A stretch of DNA of 64,000 bases from Rhodamnia argentea (lineage: Eukaryota > Streptophyta > Magnoliopsida > Myrtales > Myrtaceae), in assembly GCF_020921035.1 (NCBI RefSeq), contig NC_063155.1:31613294-31677293 (forward strand). Direction: 5' to 3'. Below are positions 25,667-38,200 of this stretch, piece after piece (within the stretch, counting starts at the first letter, position 1; each line of letters opens with the position of its first letter). The translations under genes were made by a program, and so were the position numbers. A model generated the notes under the pieces. It saw only the letters and a program-made list of their open reading frames with translations. It was not told the DNA's origin and did no database searches.

Positions 25667-27289
25667 CTATGTCCAACTAGAAATTCTAACAAAAGTGCTT
25701 CCTCTGTAGCCCAATGCCATTCGGTTCTCTTCAGCCCCTTCAACTGTGACCCAACATGAACTCTCCCCACCTCCCAGTCTCACAAGCTCTTTTGCCTCCA
25801 CTAATTGGTGCTGGCTTTTGCTAATTCTCCTAGCCTCCAAACCCATCTCTGAAACCGCAACTCTACTTGTCTCACCACTTTCTTCCCAATCCTGATAATT
25901 TGTCAGGGAAGACACATAAGGACCCATAAAGATGGACTCCAAAGCCCTTCTTGCTTCTGTAAATTGGCCAGGACCTGGAAAATGAATCTCCATCGTTTCG
26001 AACAAGGCTTGGAGGTCCACCAATTTCTCTTCAAGGAAAGCTCCATATCCGTTCCTCTCTCTCATTGCATCATCCTCCATGCCAATCCCATCACCAACAG
26101 TTATGATCCCTTGGTCACTCCTACCAATAAAACTCTTGGCAACTTTGAGAAACTCGGTCACATGATGGATGACGTCCCTCCTCTTTCTTATGTGAGGGAG
26201 TCCCATCATGCAGTTAAAAGCTAGCCATTCCTTCCCTTTGCTCTTATTTAGCTCTGCCACAAGGCCTTGTATGTTGGTTTCCGCCATCTTTAGTCTCAAT
26301 CCAAGTGACTGAGCATGTTCGGTCATCCACCTGTTTATCCCTCCTTGCCTTTCTGTGACCGAGCCACAGCCGCAATCTGCTTCCATCCACCTTAGAGATG
26401 TCAAACGCACCTCCTTCTGTCCTCGTCTTACAAGTTCCTCAAGAAGAGGTGGCCATTGCACCCCTTCGCCAATGTCGAAATCGATTATGTGTAGTTCGTG
26501 GGTATCCTCAGGAATTGCATCTAGAATTAGAGAATTTGCAGTGAAATGAGCAAATCTACTGACAGGATATATTTGATAGAAAGCATGAAATGCGGCCTCC
26601 AAATTCTTCATGGACTGACTAAGGTGCTCTCCCTGACCATCTGAAGCTCTGATCATGTAATGTGCAACACGCTCAAGGCTCGTGCCGGTTGGACTACACT
26701 TTTCCGTCAATCGACTCGAGATTTCTCCTGCAAGTACTTGTTGGTTAGCCTCTCTGGCCTCTCCATAGGCCTTAAGGAGGTGGAAAATGTTCAGTTGGTC
26801 ATCAACTTCCATATATTGGCTAGGCAGCACGATGGATGCTTCAGCTGAGATGGCGCTTAAAGCTGGTTCACTTGAAATCACTGAAGGAAGGTTCAGGGTC
26901 CATGAATCATCTTCTTCAGTGAATTGTGAAGAAGAATTGCTTTCACCTGGCATCCACTCACATACGTCATCGACCATATCAACCAATAACGTATCCAGTA
27001 AGCTGCCATCAATATCCGGCAAGTTCAGCGAGTACTGTTCCACCGGAAACACCAGTAGAAAATCATCATCTTGGAAAGGAGAAACCCCCCAAATCGCCCT
27101 GGGAGGAGAAGAGAGGGTTACAGAAAAGGAAGTATCAGACAAATTCCCCATTGAAATAGTCGGAGAATGAAACTCGAATCTGCTCATCTCAGCATCCATG
27201 CCCTGAAAACCCAGCTCGACTGCTTGAAAAGGCGAGACGGCGGTGAAATCACAGTTCTGCCACAAGGGAAGAACATACTCGGTCTCCAT
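25667..27289 (-). CDS. GRAS-family transcription regulator, NSP2/SCL26-like
   Basis: Intronless 540-aa gene, starting at METEYVLPLW and ending ISSWT. The N-terminal 155 residues are acidic and variable, as usual for GRAS proteins. The GRAS domain follows: LHR I-like helix (IFHLLKAYGEA, about 168-178), the VHIID motif as LHIIDFDIGEGVQWP (266-280), LHR II, PFYRE/SAW-like region and the final W near the C terminus. The FDIGEGVQWP form recalls the NSP2/SCL26 branch (NODULATION SIGNALING PATHWAY 2, Arabidopsis At4g08250). NSP2 members regulate strigolactone synthesis and symbiosis genes, but the text differs clearly from legume NSP2, so a related clade is possible. Nuclear location expected. It has the divergent UBL-LRR gene upstream. 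Confidence 0.9.
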   Translation of the reverse strand: METEYVLPLWQNCDFTAVSPFQAVELGFQGMDAEMSRFEFHSPTISMGNLSDTSFSVTLSSPPRAIWGVSPFQDDDFLLVFPVEQYSLNLPDIDGSLLDTLLVDMVDDVCEWMPGESNSSSQFTEEDDSWTLNLPSVISSEPALSAISAEASIVLPSQYMEVDDQLNIFHLLKAYGEAREANQQVLAGEISSRLTEKCSPTGTSLERVAHYMIRASDGQGEHLSQSMKNLEAAFHAFYQIYPVSRFAHFTANSLILDAIPEDTHELHIIDFDIGEGVQWPPLLEELVRRGQKEVRLTSLRWMEADCGCGSVTERQGGINRWMTEHAQSLGLRLKMAETNIQGLVAELNKSKGKEWLAFNCMMGLPHIRKRRDVIHHVTEFLKVAKSFIGRSDQGIITVGDGIGMEDDAMRERNGYGAFLEEKLVDLQALFETMEIHFPGPGQFTEARRALESIFMGPYVSSLTNYQDWEESGETSRVAVSEMGLEARRISKSQHQLVEAKELVRLGGGESSCWVTVEGAEENRMALGYRGSTFVRISSWT

Positions 27290-29484
27290 CTTTTTTGCTG
27301 ATTGATTTTGATCAGAAGGGCTTGTTGGTCTACCAAGGCCTTAAGGATTTGCACGTTTTATGGCTAAGATTACACACTAGAAACCAAATTGCCGATGGAA
27401 AAGGAAACACTAAAAAATTGTAAACATTTAGGTTAGCGCTACATGTCCACACTTTTCTCCGTAACTCTGTTCCTATGACTCATGTTTTCCCGTTCGAGGC
27501 ATCTTCCTCCTTTGGCAGCTTCTAGGAGAAGTTTTTCTTGATGCTGTCTACGGCCAGGATATGCCAAAACACAGGTCGCGTTACATGGAACGCTTTCATT
27601 TGACGAGGCCTCTATTCCACCATGAATTATCTATTTGAAGGACGAGCCTTTCAACATCTACATCTCTTTCAAGTATTATATTAGAGGCATGATTGATCCC
27701 TATCCTTTCAAAACTTACCCACCTTGAAAGAGAGAGAATAAAATAATGGTCGAACGTGATGTTTGAGTAACTGACTCGGACCATCTTAATGGAAGTACTT
27801 AAGCTCAGAATGTACTAGAAAGTATGTAATCTTAGATGAAACCATCTTCATCCGAGGGGGGACATGATTATGCAAAAGCCAATAGAACGAATTGTATGTT
27901 GGGTTCTCGATCATTAGCTGATGTACTTGGGAAGGAAAGGGCAAAACATGTATAAGCCTGGACATCAGAACTCACACAGATTTCGAGGGCGAGCTTTCAT
28001 TTCTTCGCCACGAATTTGTCCCCTGAAACATCCCTGTGAAGTAGTGTCTATTAGGGCAAAAAGAAAAGATCTTGTCGGGTTAAGGGAATAGCAATTAGAG
28101 AATCAGAGGCACGTATCTGCCACGGAAAAGAACCGTCTCTTCGCTGTCCTGTCCACTTATGCTTGTCATATCAGACACCCCTTCTACATTCTAGGACGCG
28201 TCTTTGACCACAAAACAGGCCTCTGCTGCTTGATTTCTCCTTCTGGTCCTGGATTGACTCGAGCATATTCCGCTATTAACAGAGAACTACCCGATTGACC
28301 CATTTACCTAAATCTGATTGACCGATGACCAGTCAAAACACGGGTCAATTCCGGTTGAAGAGCTCCCCCCAGTGACAGTCTTGATTCGGCATATGCTTTG
28401 GCTCTTCTCTTGATGATTCCTAATACTAAGCTTCGAGTTTTTCTGGCCATTTGAACGACTCTATAGCAACGCGAAAATTCTGATTTATGTCTCTGTAGCT
28501 GATCAATCCGAGCCTTTTCATATGTATGTAAACAGAGCTTGTTTCCATTTATCTAGCGCGACATACTATGAATATTTCCCATTTATCAAAGAGAAGTGGA
28601 TCCCATCTAAATAATAACGAATACCAGCTCAGTACCCTATTTGGTACTCTATTTTATTCTACTTTGATGTGAAATTTTTCAATTTGAATTTTTTTAGCAA
28701 AAAAAAAAAAGTTATTTTTTTATATATAAATTTGTTAGTTCATGTCTTTAACATTGTTGTCGACATCTAAAATGATAAAAGTTGAGAAGTTATTTTCATT
28801 TTCAATTTTAAACAAATTAAAAATTAAAATACTTAAATTAATCACTCCAAGGGACTTTTCATATGTGTTTTCACCAAACAACAATTGCCTCAAAGTTGCT
28901 TCTCCAGAGTATAATTTGCCAAATAGTCTTTGCATTTGCCCAAAGCTCTTTAAGCTAAACTCATTTGCATTTTTCCAAAGCTCGTTGAAAAAGTTAGAAC
29001 CAAAAACGCACCCTGGATTGGAGGACAGTCATGCCGGAGACCAGTCTCGATGCCTTGTCCTTGAAATGTAAGAACGTCTCGATTCCCCATTCTCAAAAGG
29101 CTCCATCTTTTTAATTTTTCGCTTATTTTCTTTACTCATAATAAATCACCATATTAAAAAGACATGCTATCTTGCGTAATATCGTGTATAGATTATACCC
29201 AGCCGAATCGGCCAATATGGATTTGAAGATTCACAACTTCAAAAGATGCAAACACTTGTTAAGAGCAAAAAATGCACAATTTCATCTTGCTTGGAACTTT
29301 ACGTTATCTCGCCCTAATGTCTTATGGGTGTTCTTACTGAGCTAAGAAGATAATGGAAATTAAGTCACTAGACAAAGCCTATTTCGGTCCTTTTCTCCTC
29401 CTCTTCTTCTTCTTCTTCTTCCTCCTCCAGAAGGGATACAGAGCAGAAATCGGAAAGCCCACGACACAAACTTGAGTTCAGAAA
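27290..29484. promoter_or_regulatory. Divergent spacer between the GRAS and UBL-LRR genes
   Basis: About 2.2 kb serving both promoters. Just before the UBL-LRR start is a TTC repeat (about 29400-29425) in the presumed 5'UTR. An AT-rich stretch at 28620-29025 ends in 'gttagaaccaaaaacgcaccctgg', which resembles a MITE terminus, but I could not match the left end. No gene seen. Confidence 0.45.
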
Positions 29485-32400
29485 ATGGAAGATCGCGATC
29501 AGACTCCTCCGAGTAGCAATCAGGATTCGGATACAGATGCCAACATCAGTATTACGGTTAAGTTCGGTGGAAGATCAATACCTATCACTCCGTCACTGGA
29601 CTCGTCGATCAAAGATGTCAAGTCCCTCCTCCAACCTCTCACCAATGTCCTCCCTCGTGGGCAGAAGCTCATTTTCAAAGGTTTGCCTCATCTTCCCGTC
29701 TTCTAATTATACCCACGATATCGTTCTGCCTGCTTCGACGTTATGCATGACTGAATGTGCTCAATTAAAGGGAAGATTTTGGACGATTCGATGACGTTGA
29801 GGGCATCGGAGGTGAAGAATGGGGCTAAGGTCATGCTCATGGCTTCACAGGGGCTACATCAAGGGGTATTGTTGTACCACTTTCCCCTTCTGATTTCTGA
29901 AAATTCTCTGATTTTAATCGTGTCTTTAGCGTTCAGAATCTTGCCTTTGTTTCATGTGAATGCAATCATTTTAGAGCTTTCAGCTTCTTTCGCCTCAAAA
30001 TACTGATCTTTAGGTTGCTATCTGTCCTTTGGGTCCCTGAAAATTTTATCTTTCAGCTAACAAAAATGTGGAGCATTGAGCGGATACGTTCATATACGGA
30101 GCCCTTTTTCTGTCCCCACGATTTATCAACAAGTGAGTCTCTGGAGATTGTAATGGTATACTCTTTTCTAACAGGAAGGTCCCATTTTGAAAGCAGCGCG
30201 AGCTCAGCCAATTATAAGGGGGACAAACCGTTCTTACAATGTGGCAAAAGAAAAGGCTGTGGCTACTGTTGATAAGACGCATTTGGAACGGTGGAAAATC
30301 ACTGGAGTTGTTGCATTGGCTGAACGCAATTTGGAGGTATTGATAACTCCCTTATTGCCTGAAGAAGAAAATATGTTGTTTAAGAGGCTAAAAGCTTCAA
30401 GATTGTTTGATTGATTTTACTTACCCAATCAGATTCACATTTAAGCTCTCGAATTTATATTAGTTTATTCTTGATGCTTGGTGCTTAAAGCTCATACCAG
30501 ACGAGGTGTGGACTTGTGGACCTTCTACAAGGATCCTCGATATCTCTAACAACTCTGTTGAATATGTGCCTCCACGAATTGGTAGTTTGACTTCCATGCA
30601 GGTACTTAAATCTTCATATCGTGTCATTTCTACTCCATTTCCAGTACCATTTCTTCATCAAAGAACATTTCAAAGTGCTCAAAACTTCCTTTCGTATGCA
30701 TCTACACCTTGCAGAAGTTGTTCATGAATGCTAATGGGTTATCTGATCAATCCATTAATTGGGAAGGTCTATCATCTCTCAAGTTTCTGACAGTTCTATC
30801 CATGAATCAAAATGAGTGAGTAGTCCCTTCCTGATGAGTTTATTTGATACCTCTGTAGTATAGGAGCTGGAGCACGGGCTATGTCCATTGCATATGCTAT
30901 TCTAGTGGCCGTACTTGAGATAAGGTGGACTTTAGAATTTAGCAGTCACAGGCACAGTGATGGGAGAGAATCCAGTTTGATAGAACTGGTAGCTGTATGT
31001 GAGCTTGACTTATTTTACTGCAGTCTGCGTCACAATAGATGCTGGAAAATAGTTGTTCTTGCTTTCCATTTAATTCCTCAAATATTTGTTCGGGCCACAT
31101 TACTTGTAGCAGTTCTTTTCCCCCCTTGTATCGCCTCTTCTAGCGGTTGATCTCTGTTATGGGTTTTCCATGCTTTACGACTCTCTGGATTTCAGCGTCT
31201 AGTACTGATGCCAGTTTGATGCAGCTTGACAGCTCTTCCTCCTGCACTAGGTGCTATTAGTTCTTTGAGGCAACTGTACGTTGCTAACAACAAGTTAACT
31301 AGTCTTCCCATGGAAATAGGACATTTGACTCAGCTCGAAGTGCTGAAGGTCAACAGTAACAGGTGAATATGCTAACGACAATCTCTTGTGCAGATACTTA
31401 TTTTTGCAATCAATTAGGGATGGCAATATACCACCATTCTGTTCTGTGGGTCATTTTCTTCATAGTAAAAGGTTCAATTAACTCTAAGATTTGTTTCAGA
31501 TTCAGTTTAAAGACCGCATCTCAAATGCAACCTCGAATTTTTGTGCTAGGAATTGAGATCAATTGTTTGGAAAAATTTTCATCTCACGAAATAATTCGAT
31601 AAAGAGGAAAAGATGTTGGACTGGATCTGTATTTTTAACTGTCTGGTCTTCTACATTTTCAGGATGAGCACCCTGCCTACACACATTGGCGACTGCATTT
31701 CCCTTGTAGAGGTTACATTGGTTTTTCTTGTCCTTTTCATGTCAAATGATTCATCTCTTCTAGAACTTGAATTCTAAAGTATCTTCTTTCCTCATCCAGT
31801 TTGGTTATCATTCCTTGTGTAAGATTGTATGGTTTTCTTGATCGAAGTTTGACATTGCAGGTTGACCTTTCATCAAATCTTTTGTCAGAACTACCTGAGA
31901 CTCTTGGCAACATGCGAAACCTAAAGGTCTCTATCCTCCTTTTGTTCCAACTGTTTCTTCTCTCCCCAAGACTTTTACATATCTTTTTAAAGTCATTTCC
32001 ACTGTGGTATCTACTTGTATTCCTGCCTAAGAGGAATGTAAATGGAAGACAAACATGGGGGAGATATAACTTGGTCTTTCTGCATACAGCAAGGAAAGAT
32101 CACGCTTCATCTTTTTCGCTTTTGTTTTGGACTATGGTGGAGGATTTTGATGCATATACTTCATATTGTCACATGCATTTGTCTGTTTGGTTAAGTTGTA
32201 GGTATGCTGTAGTTGTGCTGTGCTGTTTGGTGCTGGAACCGGGCGAGGCAGCTTCCAATGAACTGCTGCAGCTGTGAAGGTGCTACAGCCGTGAGGAGAT
32301 TGCCAAAGCCTATAAAAGCCATAGCACCCTTTTCCACAGTTGTAGCTGCTGTGGAAAAGCTGCACCAAATGGGCATTTGCAACTGTCATATTCTTGCATA

Positions 32401-33003
32401 TAGGTAGATTAGATTCTGAGTGGAAGCTACCATACTTCTTGAAGAGTCCTGCTTATCACGGAAAATCATAGAAGTATGATCCTTTCAAGGATTTCTACCT
32501 TGAAACTTCAGTAAAATTTCTAGTAGCTTCTGCCTGTCAATTTGCGTTCTTCCAAGCACCTATTTGTGATTGGTGTCCACTTTTTGCTTCTCTATGTTTG
32601 GCTGTGAGTTGAAGGGATAGCCTCTACGCAACCTTTTCATGCTTTCCCTGCTGATTTTCTGATGATTGGTCGCATGGATGCTGCTGTGCAGGCGTTGTAC
32701 CTTAGTAACAACGGGCTCCACTCACTTCCTGGCACACTCTTTACTTCCTGCATCCAGCTCTCTACATTGGACCTCCATAACACGGAAATCACGGTGGACG
32801 TTCTCCGTCAGGTGTGTACCCATCCTTTACCACTCCCCTCCTGTGGTTCAATGAGTGGCATCTGGTCATTTCATAATAACTTGCATGGGCAGATTGAAGG
32901 ATGGGAAGGTTTTGATGAACGCCGGCGCTCGAAGCATCAAAAACAACTAGATTTTCGAGTTGTGGGCTCTGCTGAATTTGATGAAAGTGCTGATAAAAAG
33001 TGA
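29485..33003 (+). CDS. Ubiquitin-like domain and LRR protein, At2g30105 type
   Basis: Ten exons: 29485-29680, 29771-29865, 30175-30336, 30491-30601, 30715-30815, 31225-31362, 31663-31711, 31861-31926, 32692-32811, 32893-33003. Together 1149 nt, 382 aa; every junction is GT-AG and frame-consistent. Residues about 22-97 are a ubiquitin-like domain (ITVKFGGRSIPITPS..., PRGQKLIFKGKILDD, NGAKVMLMAS). About residues 110-345 are cytosolic LRRs: RILDISNNSVEYVPPRIGSL, LRQLYVANNKLTSLPMEIG, VDLSSNLLSELPETLGN, ALYLSNNGLHSLPGTL. The tail (GFDERRRSKHQKQLDFRVVG) is strongly conserved in memory of the Arabidopsis protein. It lacks a signal peptide or membrane helix, so it is a soluble protein. Exact role unknown; UBL-LRR proteins may bind the proteasome or ubiquitin machinery. 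It is convergent with the E1 gene. Confidence 0.93.
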
Positions 33004-35258
33004 TGGTCCGATTCTTGTGATTTTAGGAAATGGGAGATGTCTAATCTTGCAAGACGACCATCATAGTGATATAATGAAGTATTGATTTCCATCGAACTAC
33101 AACAACTTCCCATGCGTGGATTATATATGAGAGGCACGCTCACAAAGGAAGATCTTCTATCTTCAGAACAACAATTTTTTATCAGAAATTGTCTTTGCTC
33201 TTTGGCCTGGATTATTGAATGTGATCGTATGAAAGTTGAAAATGCACACTCCAAAAGGAGAATTTCCGTGGTATAATGTCATGGCGTCTAATGTTTTGCT
33301 TCATGATGGTTTATTGCTTGATTCATGCTATCACTGTTGCACTACAATTAAAAAAAAGACAATAGACGTGTTGTATTTAATTATGACGAAATGTCTATAC
33401 TTCAAAACCGAAGCTTTGAGTCTAGGATTGTTACTAGACCTAAGTGGTGATGGTGACCTCCTTAAAATTTCATATATTCCGAACAGGTGCTGCGAAAACT
33501 CGTGCAATATGGATTCAGTCTACAATAGAGCTGCTGCAATAGAGGAGTATCACAGGGCATCTTGATGTAAATGATCCCCGAATCGCTGTTACCTACCTGC
33601 TCACTTGGTACAGTGGCAACAACTAATCCCAGAATTCAGTGTGCGTACCTAAGCTAATAGCCTATACTGACCACATATTAAGATTTTGTGAGAGCTAAAC
33701 TGATCGGCTCTTTCGCTAATTCACCTGAGTAAGTTTTTTCCGTTACTTTCACCGATCCATGCACGTGTATTTATATTGATAGATACACCTTTACCTCACT
33801 AGGTGATTAGAGTCAGGGTTGCACAACAAGAACCACTTGAATCAGGAATCACTCGAACCAAGAACCACTTGAATCAGGAACCAGTGATGGGTGATCCGAT
33901 TCTCGATTTTAGATGGAACCGGACGGACCGGACCAACCGTGGGAGCATATAATTCGAGTAATATGTCTTTGTTTTAAAACAAGAAAGAGGGCACTGTCAG
34001 GAGGCCTTCACGCGACCATAGGCATGAGCAGAAAGGGCAAAAACAACAAAAGTGAAGAAAAGGACAAAAGTATGGTATTTTTTAAGCAATCACGGGAGGA
34101 AATAATGTTTGTTTCCTTTCTTTGTGACCCAGGCCTCTCACATATTAAAGGGACCCTGCACAGATGAAGGTCGCTCTCTCAGTCCGGACACAAGAAAAAC
34201 GCAGAAAAAACGGAGAGTTGAGAGGAGACAATTGAGAGTTCGGAGAGTCGAGAGCACGTCTCTTTTGCATCCCAACACCAGCCGCCCCACCGGAACACTA
34301 AGCTTTCGGCAAACTCGTCGCACCTGACCATTAATCTGCAACTCTCTGTCACGATATCTCTTGGGCTATGAGTCCTACCGCAAGTTCGATGCTCATCTCC
34401 GACTCCACACAACCCCCATCCAGCCGCGCCTTACAACCTGTCTCTGCTCCACTGTGATTACGTCTGCTATTCTCCGCCTTCCCCTGCTACTTTGAGACGT
34501 CGCCGAGCCAGTGGCAAATCTTTGATCTGCTACCAGATATCCCTCTTGATCCTTGTTCGCCACCGATCCTTCTTCACAGTTTCTAGAGTTCGTTTACTGT
34601 TTGCTCGCTGCCCCGTGATATTTGCTCTGTTTTTTTGGTCAACTAAGCGGTCCTTGATATCCAAGCGTCATCGCCTTTGCTGTCAAACTGACCAGTGTGG
34701 CTAAGGGTTCAAAGTGTCATCAGCAGTTCCGTTGAACCGCCCTGGAATCAGGAATCGGACCAGACAACCAGAAACTAGACCAGTTGGTCCAGTTCACGAT
34801 TCCTGGGTGGGGCCGAACCAGAACGAAACCAATCACCCCTAATTAGAGCACGGTGTTCACTTTCTCCTTGGGTGGAAAATTCACTCATGTATGGTTTCCA
34901 TCGGCTAACAGGTCAAAATTGCTCAGGCAAGTTTGTACAAAAAACTACAGATCATTAAAGCATACATCGCACGAAATATCTCATGCAAGATTTCAAGTAC
35001 AGTCATGAATGGCCAACCATCACACAAATTCACGGTAACGGTGTTGTGATAAAAATGAAAATCGGTACAGAAGATTTTCAGACAATGGGAGAAAGAAAAT
35101 GTTCTCCTGTGTGATAAGGAGGGTTTCAAAGGCAAATTCTGTATGCTCGTAACATCCCCAGAAAAAACAGCTGATATCTACTCTGAAAATGACAATTACA
35201 GAGGATGAAATGAGTCTAAGACAGATAGGTCATATGTGTCTAACAAAGTACATGCAGC
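33004..35258. other. Convergent intergenic region with hAT-like insertion
   Basis: Spacer between the 3' ends of the UBL-LRR (+) and E1 (-) genes. About half of it is the hAT-like element listed at 33814-34841. The frames inside it are not genes. Confidence 0.6.
33814..34841. mobile_element. hAT-like non-autonomous element
   Basis: 1028 bp flanked by attagagt (33806-33813) and attagagc (34842-34849), 7 of 8 identical. The left end begins cagggttg; the right end reads taggggtg on the opposite strand. An 8-bp duplication with a CAGGG-type terminus fits hAT. Near both ends are 'gaatcaggaatc/ggaaccgg' words. The interior has no transposase frame. Confidence 0.7.
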
Positions 35259-38200
35259 TTATCGGAAATAAATGGATAATTGAGGGATGTCAATATCGTT
35301 GTCCTCATCATCCTCGCACGCAACAACAACATCCAAATGACGACGGTATGGAGGGATTTCTACCTTGGCGACTTCTCTAGCCAAATCAACCACCTTCTTG
35401 TCCATTCGATCTCTATGCCTAGGGAACATACTGTTATACAGGAGGGAACTTCCACAAGAAATGCTATAAGCATTCAGCCCCTTATCTTTAAGCCATTGGA
35501 GAAGTTCCCTCAAAGTGGGATTATCTTTGACGATCCACCTGTCCCAAACAGTCCAGCTCATATCACGATGATTGATCACCTTGGGAGGTACCGGCTCAGC
35601 CATTGAGAACAAAGGCAATGCCAAGTTGGCAAATGTGTTACGGTAGTCCTCCAACTTGTGACCTCCAGCAAGAACCTTGTAGAGATCCAGGCAAACAAGA
35701 CCAGTTGCCATTGCTGTGGAGGTTGCAATAGCAGGAATAATTCTCCCAGCAATAAACTTGGCTTTCAGCTTGTCAACTTCTGGAATGCTATAGTTCCTTG
35801 CTCTCATATTGGCCAGCCCAGCAATAAAGTCCATGTGATAGTTTGTATCATCATCCTGCACAAAGCACACAGCTCTCCCTCAGTAAACTAATTAATATAA
35901 TAATTGACTAATTTAAGTCCCAGAGCGCCTTGCAGAAAGCGTGCATGGTGAGAGAGCAGACCTTCTCAAATTGAATAGGTTTCATCTTGAAACCCGGAGG
36001 CAGATTCTTATAGCACTGTTCCAATTTCTTGATCAGTTCATTTATGACTGCAGAGTCGTCTATAGATGCAGTGGAGAGACTTGTAGCCTTCTCATCTGTC
36101 ACTATTTTTGCATCATTCTTTGGCTGGAAATCCGGAACCATCACCTTGTCAACGGCTTCAGCTAACTTCTTGGGATTCTTGACCCAGTCGGGAATTGGAA
36201 TTCCAAATGTCTCCGCTCTAAGAATTGATGCCGCCATAACAAAATGGAGATGACCAATGTCAGATGCTGAGAATTGAAGAGGGCGAGGGAATCGCTTTGG
36301 GGCTGACCAGAAAGGGGCCCCTGTACTGGTTGCAGCATCTTCAGGGAATGTGTATATCAGCTGCTTCACGCGATCGGCAAAGTAATCTTCAAACCTATCA
36401 GTAACGCAGAATGTCAGCCCATATCTTATAGTGCAAATCAAGTCTGAGATCCAAGATGAAGGCAAAAGATAAGAAACTCACTTTAGACGAGCCCAGGCAA
36501 TGCAATTTTCAAATGTTTCACATCTCTCCTTCTCCAGGCACTCAAGAACACGTTCCACCGTATCTCGTGCCTGGGCATCGCCAGCATTGCTCATTGCATT
36601 TGTGTATTCCAATGGGCTGGATAGATAGGCATTAACTTCGGCAGGAGTTTTCTCAAGCAAACCCTCAAACTCAGATCTAGCCCAAGTCAGACAGTGGTCG
36701 ATATTGTGAGGGAACGAATGAACAGTGCACATGGGTGCTTGTTTCTCAGGTGGATCTCTTGAGGCACCATAGTTTTCAGTTAGGTGGGGGATGACCATTT
36801 GGGTATTGCATTTGGCACCCAGAGTTCCCGACTCCAGCAGTGGCTTTTGGAAATATAAGCACCTTTGATCAACATACAATCTGGCATTAACATTGTCTAA
36901 TGCATTGATAACGACACTCAAATTCTCCCAAAAGGTATCATCAAATACAATCTCCGTTTCAGGGCCGACACGATTCTGAAGTGCTTCAACATTGAGACGA
37001 GGATTAATTGATGTTGCAGCAGAAGCAGCAACAGTGGATTTGGCCTGTCCAATATTCCAATCTCGAAATAGAAACTGCCTGCTTAGGTTACTCTTCTCAA
37101 TAACATCATCGTCAGTGACCGTCAGCTTACCTTGATTGCCACATGAAACTCCCATCAGGGCTACGTTCTTTAAGAACTCACAACCTAAAGCGCCTGATCC
37201 GACGATGAATACCTTGGCATCCTCCAGCTTCTTTTGCAACTTGGACCCGAAAACAGAAATTTGTGCATCATATCGGCAATTTTGCGGTCTGAAATCGCTG
37301 GAATCCATTGGCTCCACAGGAAGAGACTCAATTGAGTCAAAATAGAAAAACTACAAAAAAAAAGAAATATATTCTTAAGTATGAGCCCAAAAATTCACAA
37401 AATTCATAGTGAACAGCCAAGATATAGTCATATCTCAAGGATGTGGTAGAGAAATTCCATTGCAATTATAGAAGCAAATTCGCAATGCGACTGATTCAAC
37501 AGCATTACTTTTTTGGGCTCTCAAGATACACCAAAGTAGAGGAATCAGCTGATATTCATCAAAATCATCGTTAATTATTGTGGACACCTAGATGTTAAAA
37601 TAAAAACTGTTTACAGTTAAACATGCAATTATTTGAACGCAAACACCACAGGAGGTTTCTAAAGAAAAAGTACCTGAAACAACGGATGGAACTTTCCTGA
37701 ACATGCCTTCACAACCTCTTGCCCAACAATCCCACCAAACATAGCAGCCATCGGATTCAGAACTGCCTTGGCACCAAAGGCAAAATGCCTGAGAAGTTTT
37801 GGATTTATGTCTTCCAGCTTCCCATCTCCCGAGTTCTCATTAATGGTAGTGGCAACAGATATAAGCCGTTGAGCATCCTCTTCTGAACCAGCAACAGGGT
37901 ATCTCCCAAACTCGGAGACGAACTTGTCCAGGGCTTGAAAAGCCAAATGCAAAAGCGGTGGCCGATCAAACTTAGAAAAATCACTAAGAAGAAAATCACC
38001 AGGATCTTTAAGTGCTTCTCTCAGTGGCTTAAAATTCAATACTTTGGGCTCTTTCACTTGTGTAACTATACCCCCTTTTTCATAAGAAGCATACTTCGAG
38101 GTATCCTCCTCAAGAATGAATGAGTAGGGTCTTGCACTTTTGATTTTCCTTGGTTTGCCATCATTCAATTCGCTCATACCCTGAACTTCCGAAAAGACTA

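Noticed and set aside
26971-27031. Possible miR171h-type target site in the GRAS gene (GATATTGAT core)
   Set aside because: Only about nine bases match the site I recall and the rest do not pair, so I do not call it.
28620-29025. Possible MITE with an 'accaaaaacgcaccctgg' right end
   Set aside because: The left terminus and target duplication could not be matched.
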